Translations under genes and position numbers: made by a program
Notes under the pieces: generated by a model
What the model was told of the DNA's origin: nothing
The model's database searches: none
Seen by the model: only the letters and a program-made list of their open reading frames with translations
In this document: positions 53,878 through 62,092 of the stretch, piece after piece
Position numbering within the stretch: the first letter of the stretch is position 1
Layout of the letters: each line of letters begins with the position of its first letter
Origin: an uncultured Lachnospiraceae bacterium
Lineage (GTDB): Bacteria > Bacillota > Clostridia > Lachnospirales > Lachnospiraceae
Direction: 5' to 3'
Assembly (NCBI GenBank): GCA_902781655.1
Contig: CACZJZ010000005.1
Location: 56,020 to 120,019, forward strand
Length of the DNA stretch: 64,000 nt

Positions 53878-53951
53878 AAAAAAAAGAGACCCCCTATCAG
53901 GTCCCCTCCCAAGACATCCGCATTATGCCAGAGAAAACGGTAAAGCGTCAA
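53878..53951 (-). promoter_or_regulatory. Promoter and early terminator (attenuator) of the adhesin gene
   Basis: Minus strand: TTGACG (53946-53951), 18 bp, CATAAT (53922-53927). About 10-37 nt after the expected start, GGGACC / GGTCTC form a hairpin followed by eight Ts (53878-53908). As no minus-strand gene lies upstream, the hairpin is best read as an attenuator in the adhesin leader. The 150 nt between it and the gene show no other promoter of comparable quality. Confidence 0.6.
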
Positions 53952-54036
53952 ATAATAGTTTTTTCATGATCATATGTTAAAATTATCCGGTAAATATATT
54001 TTTTACATATACATACATATTTATTGCATTTCGCTG

Positions 54037-54065
54037 TTGATTTATTATGTATATTAAGATAATCT
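54037..54065 (+). promoter_or_regulatory. Promoter of the RloA-like gene
   Basis: TTGATT (54037-54042), 17 bp, TAATCT (54060-54065), in a strongly AT-rich intergenic stretch (53952-54143). Confidence 0.6.
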
Positions 54066-54143
54066 TTGCTTAAATGAGAGGTACTGAAAGGGATTTCTCA
54101 CCTGCATTTCGATTTTCAATTCAGCAAATAAGAGGTATAGATC

Positions 54144-55439
54144 ATGCTGATTCAATTCAACTTTAAGAATTACAAATCTTTCCGTGATGAGGTATCATTA
54201 GATTTAACAGCCACCCGCGTGGCTGGCCATCCAGATCATGTTGTGGAACTTGGTGGAGATAAACTGCTGCTCATCGCTGCCATATTTGGCGCAAATGCAA
54301 GCGGAAAGTCCTGCATCTATTCCGCCTTTAATTTCATGTCTTACTATGTAGCCAATTCTTTTTCTTTCGGAGGGGACAGCAATACTTCAAAGGGGCAGTC
54401 CTCTATGCTCAGAGTAACTCCATATATGTTTGATTCCGTCAGCAGAATGGAACCTACCTCGTTTGAAGTTTTCTTTATTGACAGCACGGATACCAAAGAA
54501 AGGACTTACCAGTACGGATTTTCAATTCTGGGAACAGAGATTATGGAGGAATGGCTGTATTCAAAAGCTAAGACAGCCAGAAATCATTATCGAACGATCT
54601 TTTGCCGCAAAAAAGATGAACCACTTCAAACAGACGGGCTTACAGACAAAGAACGAGAGATTCTGATTTCAACTCTTGAGCCTGAAACATTACTGGTTTC
54701 TCTCGGGGCTAAACTTAAAATTTCCAGGTTAAAACGGATTCGAGACTGGTTTTTGTCCAATGAGATCGTAGATTTTGGCGATCCTGATGAAAATCTGTTC
54801 CGCTCTCATATGCTCCCCAGAAACTTCACTGACAGTAAGGAAGTACAAGATAACGTAATTCATTATTTTTCTACATTCGACGATTCCATCTCAGGTTTTC
54901 ACATTGAGGAAGTTCAAAATGCGGATAGCGTAAACGAAAACGATAAGACCTATAAGATAGATTCCTTACATCATATGGATGATTCTGACAAGGAAGCCAC
55001 CATACCATTACAAGATGAATCAAGCGGAACATTGAAAATGTTTGCACTTTATCCCAGCCTGAAAGAGGTTTTGGATCATGGCAGCGTAATGTTTGTGGAT
55101 GAACTGAATGCGAAGCTCCATCCACTGCTCGTTAGGAACATCATACTTACCTTCACGAATCCGGAAATCAATGTCAACCACGCGCAACTAATCTTCACAA
55201 CCCATGACATCTGGCAATTTTCCGGAGATCTTCTGAGAAGAGATGAGATCTGGATTACAGAAAAGCAGAAGGGAAGATCCTCACTGTACTCTGTTGTCGA
55301 TTTTATAGGTGAGGATGGTGCCAAGGTCAGAAAATCAGAGGCGCTTAGTAAAAACTACCTTCTTGGGGAATATGGAGGTATTCCGGCGCTTCATCCGTTT
55401 GACATGTTGAAAGGGACCGACTCCAGTGGCAGGAAATAA
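54144..55439 (+). CDS. RloA/AbiLi-type AAA ATPase
   Basis: 431 residues of the OLD/RloA-type ATPase group. FNFKNYKSFRDEVSLDL is the typical N-terminal strand; Walker A GANASGKS (49-56); ABC-like signature region DESSGTLKMFALYP; Walker B VMFVDELNAKLHP; H-loop IFTTHDIWQF. Members pair with RloB-type proteins (AbiLi/AbiLii) in phage abortive infection or restriction-linked islands. GAGG 8 nt before the ATG. Base composition is clearly AT-richer than the surrounding genes, a sign of transfer. Confidence 0.9.
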   Translation: MLIQFNFKNYKSFRDEVSLDLTATRVAGHPDHVVELGGDKLLLIAAIFGANASGKSCIYSAFNFMSYYVANSFSFGGDSNTSKGQSSMLRVTPYMFDSVSRMEPTSFEVFFIDSTDTKERTYQYGFSILGTEIMEEWLYSKAKTARNHYRTIFCRKKDEPLQTDGLTDKEREILISTLEPETLLVSLGAKLKISRLKRIRDWFLSNEIVDFGDPDENLFRSHMLPRNFTDSKEVQDNVIHYFSTFDDSISGFHIEEVQNADSVNENDKTYKIDSLHHMDDSDKEATIPLQDESSGTLKMFALYPSLKEVLDHGSVMFVDELNAKLHPLLVRNIILTFTNPEINVNHAQLIFTTHDIWQFSGDLLRRDEIWITEKQKGRSSLYSVVDFIGEDGAKVRKSEALSKNYLLGEYGGIPALHPFDMLKGTDSSGRK

Positions 55440-55441
55440 TA

Positions 55442-55891
55442 CAAAAAATACACCTTGTAGAACGTACCATTGCGCTCGCTCATAATCAGGTACAATACTG
55501 TCTTCCGTGGATTGTCTTTGACCGGGACGAAGTTCCTGCATTCGATGACCTGATTGATCTTGCTGAAAAAAACGGCATCCAGGTAGGATGGTCCAACCCT
55601 TGTATTGAGATTTGGTTTTCTGCCTATTTTGGGCAAATGCCCAGCAGCCTGACATCGCAGGAATGCTGGAAACAATTTGCGGTTCTATTCAAACGGCGCA
55701 CTGGACATGATTACAGTAAGGATGACAGCAAAATATATGAATTTTTGAAAAAATATGGCGACGAGCAGAAGGCCATACAGCTTGCCAATATAAAGCTCCG
55801 AGGCTGTCATGGACGAAAGCCTTCCTGCGCATCACCGGCTTGCACCGTACATCAACTGGTAAAAGAAATTCTGGATAAGACCCAGAAATAA
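55442..55891 (+). pseudogene. N-terminally truncated RloB-like gene
   Basis: Directly after the ATPase stop codon a plus-strand frame reads RloB-type sequence without a start codon: LPWIVFDRDEVPAFDDLIDL, GIQVGWSNPCIEIWFSAYFG, then HDYSKDDSKIYEFLKKYGDE and a normal end. The DRDE acidic site is present, but the first roughly 80-100 residues of the family (with the catalytic Glu of the Toprim-like fold) are missing. The first ATG in frame is at 55637, after the DRDE block. A deletion seems to have joined the end of rloA to the middle of rloB. Confidence 0.82.
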
Positions 55892-55898
55892 TAGTCGG

Positions 55899-56915
55899 CT
55901 ATAGCCACTTTGCTCCGTTCAAACAGATTCTCGTAAGCTCCTCCTTCACGTCATCATCCGCGAACGAGGTCTCGATCGCATTCCGGAGCAGGGCATCCCG
56001 CTCCTCTCCGGTCAGGGAAAACGCGCGGTCCACTTCTCTCCACTCGTGCGTCAGCGTGATCCCGCTGACCGTCCGATTGTCCGTGTTCAGTGTGACAGGA
56101 ACGCCGGCCCGGAGATATTCCCGGACAGGGCAGGCGGAGATGCCGGGAATCGCTCTCGTCTGCAGATTGCTGGTCGGGCATTGCTCGACGCCGATGCGCT
56201 GCTTCGCCAGAAGCTGTTCCAGGTCATGATCCCCCCGCATGGCAGTTCCGTGACCGATCCGGCGCGCTCCCATAGCGACGGCCTCCCGGATGTTGTCGCG
56301 GCTCCCTGTCTCGCCGGAGTGAATTGTAATCGGAAGCCCGAGGCGGACTGCTTCCGCAAAAAGATCCCGGAACATTGCGTTGGGATACGCCGCTTCCGCG
56401 CCGGCGAGGTCCACGCCCACGACGCCGCAGCCAAGCTGCTCCCGCGCCGCGCGGAACGCTGCAGAATTTTCCTCTGCCGTCATGTGGCGCATCGCACAGA
56501 CAATCACGCCCGCGCGGAAGTATCGTCCCTCCGCCGCCAGTTTTGCCTGTGCCCTGGCAAGACCCTCGCACACCGCCCGAATGGCCCGTTCCGCCGTCAG
56601 TCTTTTCTCCCTGCAGCACATCGGGGCAAACCTTGTCTCCAGATAGACAATCCTCTCCTCCGCGCAGTCCATGGCAAGCTGAAAGGCTGCCCTGCGCAGG
56701 CTGTCCTCCGTCTGCAGAAGGGCGAGCGGAAGCGCGAATGTCTTCAGGTACTCCTCCAGGGAGGTGCAGTGCTCCGGCACCTGCATCCTCTCTCGCAGCT
56801 CCGGCAGAGTGACCTCCTCTCCGCGTTCGCGCAGCAATTCCTGGGCGAGCGTCAGATTGATCGAGCCGTCAAGATGACAATGTAAATCCAGCTTGGGCAT
56901 TTCTAAATAATCCAT
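55899..56915 (-). CDS. add: Adenosine deaminase
   Basis: 338 residues; converts adenosine and deoxyadenosine to the inosine forms. Zinc ligands His12 and His14 in LDLHCHLDGS; catalytic residues in IHSGETG and RIGHGTAM; LNTDNRTVSG supplies the last Asp pair. Full-length and complete. GAGG 7 nt before the ATG. Last gene of the yjjI-nucleoside operon, 26 nt after cdd. Confidence 0.96.
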   Translation of the reverse strand: MDYLEMPKLDLHCHLDGSINLTLAQELLRERGEEVTLPELRERMQVPEHCTSLEEYLKTFALPLALLQTEDSLRRAAFQLAMDCAEERIVYLETRFAPMCCREKRLTAERAIRAVCEGLARAQAKLAAEGRYFRAGVIVCAMRHMTAEENSAAFRAAREQLGCGVVGVDLAGAEAAYPNAMFRDLFAEAVRLGLPITIHSGETGSRDNIREAVAMGARRIGHGTAMRGDHDLEQLLAKQRIGVEQCPTSNLQTRAIPGISACPVREYLRAGVPVTLNTDNRTVSGITLTHEWREVDRAFSLTGEERDALLRNAIETSFADDDVKEELTRICLNGAKWL

Positions 56916-56941
56916 GACGTTACCTCATCCTGTCATGCCAA

Positions 56942-57355
56942 TCACTCCAGCGACTTCGGTCCGAATCCCAGCGGAAGCAGATCCTTCAGCAGGTAAGTCT
57001 GATACTGATCCTCCGAGACCGCGAGAATGATCTCGAACGTCTCCGGATCGCAGAACTCCATCATCACCTGCCTGCAAACGCCGCATGGCGCGCAGAGTTC
57101 CTTCGGCGCCTCACCGGCCTTGCCGCCCGCGATCGCGATGCGGCGGAATTCACGTTCTCCGTCATACACGGCCTTGAAGAACGCGGTACGCTCCGCGCAG
57201 CTCGCCGGTGTGTGCGCCGCGTTCTCGATATTGCAGCCTCCATAGACCTTCCCATCCGCGGCCTCGAGCGCTGCTCCGACGGCGAATCCGGAGTAGGGCG
57301 TATAGGCTCTCTCCCTCGATTTGAGTGCGATTCTGATCAATTCTTGTGTGCTCAT
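56942..57355 (-). CDS. cdd: Cytidine deaminase
   Basis: 137 residues, the usual size of the homotetrameric form. Zinc ligands Cys53, Cys91 and Cys94 (SCAERTAF, APCGVCRQ), catalytic Glu55; N-terminus ALKSRERAYTPYSGFAVGAAL matches the family. Deaminates cytidine and deoxycytidine. GGAG 9 nt upstream supports the ATG at 57355. An in-frame ATG at 57424 also has AGGAG before it and would add 23 residues. Confidence 0.95.
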   Translation of the reverse strand: MSTQELIRIALKSRERAYTPYSGFAVGAALEAADGKVYGGCNIENAAHTPASCAERTAFFKAVYDGEREFRRIAIAGGKAGEAPKELCAPCGVCRQVMMEFCDPETFEIILAVSEDQYQTYLLKDLLPLGFGPKSLE

Positions 57356-57376
57356 GTCAACCATCTCCATATGCAA

Positions 57377-57419
57377 AATACCCTTCCCATCCACAGTCGC
57401 CCGTGCCGGGAAAGGTATT
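57377..57419 (-). promoter_or_regulatory. Hairpin before cdd
   Basis: Minus strand AATACCTTTCCC / GGGAAGGGTATT, a 12-bp stem followed by TTTGC, in the 173-nt gap between nupQ and cdd. It could attenuate transcription, protect the 3' end of the transporter message, or hide the upstream start codon at 57424. Confidence 0.5.
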
Positions 57420-57528
57420 GTCATTTTTCTCCTGTCAAACCTGGTTGGCCGCCGTCCGCCATTGCAGATTCGAAAAGGATCTGCCATGCGACGAGGCCTG
57501 TCAGGATAACGATATCCACAGCCGCCCG

Positions 57529-58464
57529 TCAATGCGACTTCGTGAACGGCCTCCCGTTCGCCGCCGGCGCGTTGGCGCGTCCGACAAAGATCAGCAGTGC
57601 GAGGATCGTCACGATGTACGGGATCATCGAAATCAGATTCGGCGAGATCACGTTGCCCTGGCTCACCAGTGTCTTGATGCCGGTGCAGAAACCGAACAGC
57701 AGACAGGCGAGCATCGCGCCGCCGGGTGAGAACTTGCCGAAGATGACCGCCGCGATCGCAATGAAGCCCTGGCCGACAATGATGCTGGGACGGAACTGGT
57801 TTACCGTTGCAAGCGTCACGAAGGCCCCGCCGCAGCCGGCGAGGAAGCCGGACAGAATGACGCAGACGTAACGGACCCGGTACACATCGACGCCGAGCGA
57901 TTCGCAAGCCTCCGGGTGCTCGCCGCAGGCGCGGAGGTGATAGCCGAATTTTGTTCTGTAGAAAACGAACCAGCACAGCGCCGCCACGGCGAATACAAGA
58001 TACGCCATCACATAGTTGTTCAGCACATTTGCACCGAACGAGCCGCTGGGGAAGACACCCTCGAACAGCTTCGGAAGCTTGCTCGACGGATCCATCGGCG
58101 GTGTGTCGGAGGAATTGTCGAACATTGCCTTAGCCAGAAAGACCGACAGACCTGTGCCGAGGAAGTTGATCGCGGTGCCTGCGATCGTCTGATCCGCCTG
58201 GAACTGTATGCAGACAATGGCATGGATCACAGCGAGCGCCGCACCGGCAAGACCGCCGCACAGAAATGCCAGCCAACCGTTTCCGCTGAGCAGACCGACC
58301 ACCGCGCCGGTAAAGGCGCCGATCGTCATCATACCCTCAATGCCGATGTTGACCACGCCGGAGCGCTCCGAGAAGCAGGAGCCGAGCGCCGCCAGAAGCA
58401 GCGGAGGCGTTGCAATCAGCGTAGCGTTGATCAAAAGACCCAGATTCGTGATAAAAGATCCCAT
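57529..58464 (-). CDS. Nucleoside ABC transporter permease (NupQ/BmpD-like)
   Basis: 311-residue membrane subunit of the branched type (RbsC/LivH fold) with 8-10 helices. AALGSCFSERSGVVNIGIEGMM is the conserved start of the nucleoside-permease group, and GENPEACESLGV-like CGEHPEACESLGVDVYRVRY is the EAA-type coupling loop. Pairs with the permease just upstream. GGAGG 6 nt before the ATG. Confidence 0.93.
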   Translation of the reverse strand: MGSFITNLGLLINATLIATPPLLLAALGSCFSERSGVVNIGIEGMMTIGAFTGAVVGLLSGNGWLAFLCGGLAGAALAVIHAIVCIQFQADQTIAGTAINFLGTGLSVFLAKAMFDNSSDTPPMDPSSKLPKLFEGVFPSGSFGANVLNNYVMAYLVFAVAALCWFVFYRTKFGYHLRACGEHPEACESLGVDVYRVRYVCVILSGFLAGCGGAFVTLATVNQFRPSIIVGQGFIAIAAVIFGKFSPGGAMLACLLFGFCTGIKTLVSQGNVISPNLISMIPYIVTILALLIFVGRANAPAANGRPFTKSH

Positions 58465-58485
58465 CGCTTTCCTCCCCTGCCGTGG

Positions 58486-59568
58486 TTATGCGGCAGCCCT
58501 CTTCTTCGACGCCAGTCCCAGGAACAGCCGCTTGAAGACCTGAGAGATGCCGATGACGATGATGACGCAGCCCATGATGATGTCAACGATCTCCGCCGGT
58601 GCCTTGACCATAGTCAGCTTGGAGCCGCCGTACTTCATGGCGCCGTAGAAGATGCCGGAGATGATGCAGCCGATCGGGCTGGACGCGCCAATCAGCGCGA
58701 CCGTGATGCCCTCGAAGCCGAAGCCTTCCTGCGTCGCGTACTGCGCCAGCCTTCCGCCCATGCCGAGAATCTGCACCGCGCCGCCGAGTCCCGCCATCGC
58801 GCCGGAGATGCCGAGCGCCTGCAGCACAGAGCGGTCCGCGTTGATGCCGGCGGCCTTCGCCGCGCTGCGGTTGAAGCCGACCGCCTTGAGCCGGTAGCCG
58901 AGCGTCGTGCGCTCAATGATCACCCAGAGAAGAATGGCAAGTCCAATGGCGAGCACAATGCCCCAGTTAAACGCCGTGCAGCCGGTCGCCGTGCGCACGC
59001 TCTGCGGAAACAGAATGCTGGCCGAGGGGAGAATATCCTTGCTCGCCTCGCCGCCGCCCTCCTTGTGAATCACCTTGAGATTCACGACATAATTGGACAG
59101 ATAGAAAGCCAGCCAGTTGAACATGATGAAGGAGATAACCTCATGAATGCCCCGCTTCACCTTCATCAGACCGACGATGTAGGACCACAGGAACCCGGCT
59201 GCCGCCGCGCCCAGCAGACAGATCGGAATGTGGATCGCCGCAGGCACATCCAGCATGATGCCAAGCACGGTCGCTGTGAGTGCACCGACCACGTACTGTC
59301 CCTCAGCGCCGATATTGAAGATCCCCGTCCGGAACGAGAAGGCGACGGAGAGTCCGGTCAAAATAATCGGCTCCGCGTAAGTCAGGGTGTAGAACCAGTA
59401 TTTTGGCTTCCCGAAAATACTCGACGCAAGCTTGCCGTAGGCCACGGCAGGACTGATGTGCGCGATCTCAAGGAATACCGCGCCGATCAGGAAGCCGATG
59501 ACGATCGCGATGACAGTGTAGAGGAAATTTCCCTCCAGAATTCTCCGGCCGATTGATTTCTTCTTCAT
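58486..59568 (-). CDS. Nucleoside ABC transporter permease (NupP/BmpC-like)
   Basis: 360-residue second permease. FRTGIFNIGAEGQYVVGAL and LKAVGFNRSAAKAAGINADR are the family's conserved helix and coupling-loop motifs; a conserved WGGI-type motif is not visible. GGAGG 9 nt before the ATG, which overlaps the end of the ATPase gene by 4 nt. Confidence 0.94.
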   Translation of the reverse strand: MKKKSIGRRILEGNFLYTVIAIVIGFLIGAVFLEIAHISPAVAYGKLASSIFGKPKYWFYTLTYAEPIILTGLSVAFSFRTGIFNIGAEGQYVVGALTATVLGIMLDVPAAIHIPICLLGAAAAGFLWSYIVGLMKVKRGIHEVISFIMFNWLAFYLSNYVVNLKVIHKEGGGEASKDILPSASILFPQSVRTATGCTAFNWGIVLAIGLAILLWVIIERTTLGYRLKAVGFNRSAAKAAGINADRSVLQALGISGAMAGLGGAVQILGMGGRLAQYATQEGFGFEGITVALIGASSPIGCIISGIFYGAMKYGGSKLTMVKAPAEIVDIIMGCVIIVIGISQVFKRLFLGLASKKRAAA

Positions 59569-61106
59569 TGCTTCGCACCTCCTGCCATCATGAAGCCGAG
59601 TTCCTTCTCATCCGCATCCCTGCCGGCGATCTCGCCCTGAATCTTTCCGTCGAAGATAACGTCGATCCGGTCGGAGAGATCGATGATCTCGTCCAGCTCA
59701 AAGGAAACCAGCAGCACCGCTCTTCCCTTGTTGCGCTGTTCCACCAGGTATTTGTGCACGAATTCAATGGCGCCGACATCCAGTCCTCGCGTCGGGTTGA
59801 ATGCGATCAGAAGCTCCTTGTCGTTCGTGACCTCCCGGGCGATGATCACCTTCTGCTGGTTGCCGCCGGACAGCGTCCCCGCCGGGTGCGCCTCCGTATG
59901 CCGGGGGCGAATATCGAACCGCTCCTCCAGCTCCGTCGCGTGGCGCCGAATCACGCCCCTCTGAAGAATATCATGTTTTGCGTACGGCTCCTCGTTGTAA
60001 TGCTGCAGGATGAGGTTATCCTCCACGGCGAAGTCGAGGATAAGTCCGTTCTTCTGGCGGTCCGCCGGGATGCAGGAGATGCCGGCGTCGAAGAGTTCCT
60101 TCGGCGTCCTGTTGAACACATCCTTCCCCTCCATCGTGATCGTGCCGGACTCTGCTTTCTTTAAACCTGTCAGGATCTCTACAAGCTCAGTCTGCCCGTT
60201 TCCGTCGACGCCGGCGAGACCGACAATCTCTCCCGCTCTCACATGAAGATCGAGGCCCTTCAAAATCTCCGCGCCGCGGTAGTCCTTCGCGCGCAGGTCC
60301 TTTACCTCCAGCACTTCTTTCCCGGGTTCCTTGTCCGGCTTGTCCACGGTAAAGCTGACATTACGGCCGACCATCATGGAGGCGAGCTGACTCTCCGAGA
60401 CATCGGAGACCTTCACGGTGTCGATATATTTGCCCTGCCGGATGATGGTGCAATAATCCGAGCAGGCCTTGATTTCCTTCAGCTTGTGCGTGATGAGGAT
60501 GACGCTCTTGCCGTCGCCGGTCAGATTCCGGATGATCTCCATGAGTTCATCGATCTCCTGCGGCGTCAGAGAAGCGGTCGGCTCATCGAGAATCAGCGTC
60601 TTCGCGCCGCGGTAGAGCACCTTCAGAATCTCCACGCGCTGCTGCATTCCGACCGAGATATCCTGAATTTTGGCGTCCGGGTCGACCTTCATGCCGTAGC
60701 GCTCCGACAGCTCAATGACCCGCTTCCTGGCCGTCTTCTCATCGACGACGATGCCGCGCGTCGGCTCCACGCCAAGAATGATGTTGTCCGTGACCGTGAA
60801 CGGCTGAATCAGCATGAAGTGCTGGTGCACCATGCCGACCCCGAGCTCGATGGCGTGCCGCGGTCCGTTCAGGTGGACCTCCTGCCCGTCGATAAAAATC
60901 TGTCCGCTCGTTGGCTTGTACAGACCGTAGAGCACATTCATCAGTGTGCTCTTGCCGGCGCCGTTCTCTCCCAGAATGGCGTGAACCTCGCCCTTGTGGA
61001 CCGTGAGATTGATGTGATCGTTCGCCGTGAAATCGCCAAACTTCTTGACGATATCCTTCATCTGGATGACCACGGTGTTCTCATCGATGTGACTCGTATG
61101 ATCCAA
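59565..61106 (-). CDS. Nucleoside ABC transporter ATP-binding protein (NupO-like)
   Basis: 513 residues with two ABC domains. First (about 10-250): Walker A GENGAGKST, signature VGMQQRVEI, Walker B LILDEPTASL. Second (about 265-510): degenerate GVDGNGQTE in place of Walker A and signature LSGGNQQKVI, as usual in sugar and nucleoside importers. The start is the TTG at 61106, supported by GGGAGG 8 nt upstream; the next in-frame ATG is 15 codons on. Lies 34 nt after yjjW. The expected substrate-binding lipoprotein (BmpA/NupN) is not in the window. Confidence 0.94.
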   Translation of the reverse strand: MDHTSHIDENTVVIQMKDIVKKFGDFTANDHINLTVHKGEVHAILGENGAGKSTLMNVLYGLYKPTSGQIFIDGQEVHLNGPRHAIELGVGMVHQHFMLIQPFTVTDNIILGVEPTRGIVVDEKTARKRVIELSERYGMKVDPDAKIQDISVGMQQRVEILKVLYRGAKTLILDEPTASLTPQEIDELMEIIRNLTGDGKSVILITHKLKEIKACSDYCTIIRQGKYIDTVKVSDVSESQLASMMVGRNVSFTVDKPDKEPGKEVLEVKDLRAKDYRGAEILKGLDLHVRAGEIVGLAGVDGNGQTELVEILTGLKKAESGTITMEGKDVFNRTPKELFDAGISCIPADRQKNGLILDFAVEDNLILQHYNEEPYAKHDILQRGVIRRHATELEERFDIRPRHTEAHPAGTLSGGNQQKVIIAREVTNDKELLIAFNPTRGLDVGAIEFVHKYLVEQRNKGRAVLLVSFELDEIIDLSDRIDVIFDGKIQGEIAGRDADEKELGFMMAGGAKQ

Positions 61107-61140
61107 CGTTGTTTCCTCCCTGCCTCATAATGATGCATCT

Positions 61141-61998
61141 TCAGATCAAAACTATGTCCTGATATCCCATGTCGGCGAGCAGGTCCCGGAGCTGCCCGAG
61201 ATATGCCTGGGACGGCACCTCGTAGTGGGAATACTGCTCCCGCACGCCCATCGGCCGGTACGCGATCAGCTTGATCCGGAACGGATGCTCCGCATAGACC
61301 TCCCGGAGAAATTCGCCCGACGCACGCACGCTCCGCGCCGTGTCATAGAGATCGGGCACGATCACAAACCGGACCTCCTCCAGCTTGCCGCGATGGCCGA
61401 GCCACAGCGCGTTTCGCAGCACGTTCGCGTTGTCCGCGCCGGTGACTCTGTGGTAATCCTCCGGATCGAACGCCTTGATGTCCAGCATGACGCCGTCGCA
61501 GACCTCGCATAGCGCAGGGAAATTCTCGAACAGAATCATGCCATTGCTGTCGATGAGGGTGCCGAGTCCGTCCTGCTTTGCAAGGCGGAAGAGCGCCGTG
61601 AGAAACTCCGGGTGCAGCGTGCACTCACCGCCCGACACGCTGATGCCGCGGATGCAGGGAATTTGCTTCCGCACCTTCTCCATCACTTCCTCCGGCGTCA
61701 TCCACTGCACGCGCGGTGAAGCGTCGTGCGGACACACATGAATGCAGGTGTCGCACTGACAGCACAGATCCGGGTTCCAGACCACAGTCCGTGCTCCCTC
61801 ACGCTCCGCAAAGGACAGCGCGTGCGCCGGACATTTCTCCACGCAGAGTCCGCAATTCACGCAGACTCTCCGTGTCTCCGGGTTGTGGCAGTACCTGCAG
61901 TCGATGTTGCACCCCTGCAGGAAAATGGCTGTCCGGCAGCCCGGTCCATCCACGCTGCTGAACGGAATAATTTTATTGACAAGTGCCTTTGGTTCCAA
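61141..61998 (-). CDS. yjjW: YjjW family glycyl-radical enzyme activase
   Basis: 285-residue radical-SAM enzyme. The cluster motif CNIDCRYC (Cys30, 34, 37) is followed by two ferredoxin-type 4Fe-4S motifs (Cys46-49-52-56 and Cys79/80-82-85-89), the layout of glycyl-radical activases. SVSGGECTLHPEF, DSNGMILF and DIKAFDPEDYHRVTG are further SAM and substrate blocks. It would abstract a hydrogen from Gly483 of YjjI. Start is TTG at 61998 with GGAAGGG upstream. Lies 94 nt after yjjI. Confidence 0.95.
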   Translation of the reverse strand: MEPKALVNKIIPFSSVDGPGCRTAIFLQGCNIDCRYCHNPETRRVCVNCGLCVEKCPAHALSFAEREGARTVVWNPDLCCQCDTCIHVCPHDASPRVQWMTPEEVMEKVRKQIPCIRGISVSGGECTLHPEFLTALFRLAKQDGLGTLIDSNGMILFENFPALCEVCDGVMLDIKAFDPEDYHRVTGADNANVLRNALWLGHRGKLEEVRFVIVPDLYDTARSVRASGEFLREVYAEHPFRIKLIAYRPMGVREQYSHYEVPSQAYLGQLRDLLADMGYQDIVLI

Positions 61999-62092
61999 AT
62001 GAATCTTCCCTTCCGTGCCCGTTCCCGGACCGTCCGTGTGTCAGATTCCTTTCCCGGACCATTTCTGTAATCCTGCGGACAGCTGGCGTCTG

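Noticed and set aside
53712-53951. 79-codon minus-strand frame upstream of the adhesin
   Set aside because: It runs through the promoter and terminator hairpin, has no ribosome-binding site and an Arg-rich end without family features.
57916-59556. 546-codon plus-strand frame
   Set aside because: Antisense to both nucleoside permease genes; extreme Arg/Asp/Glu/Ala bias.
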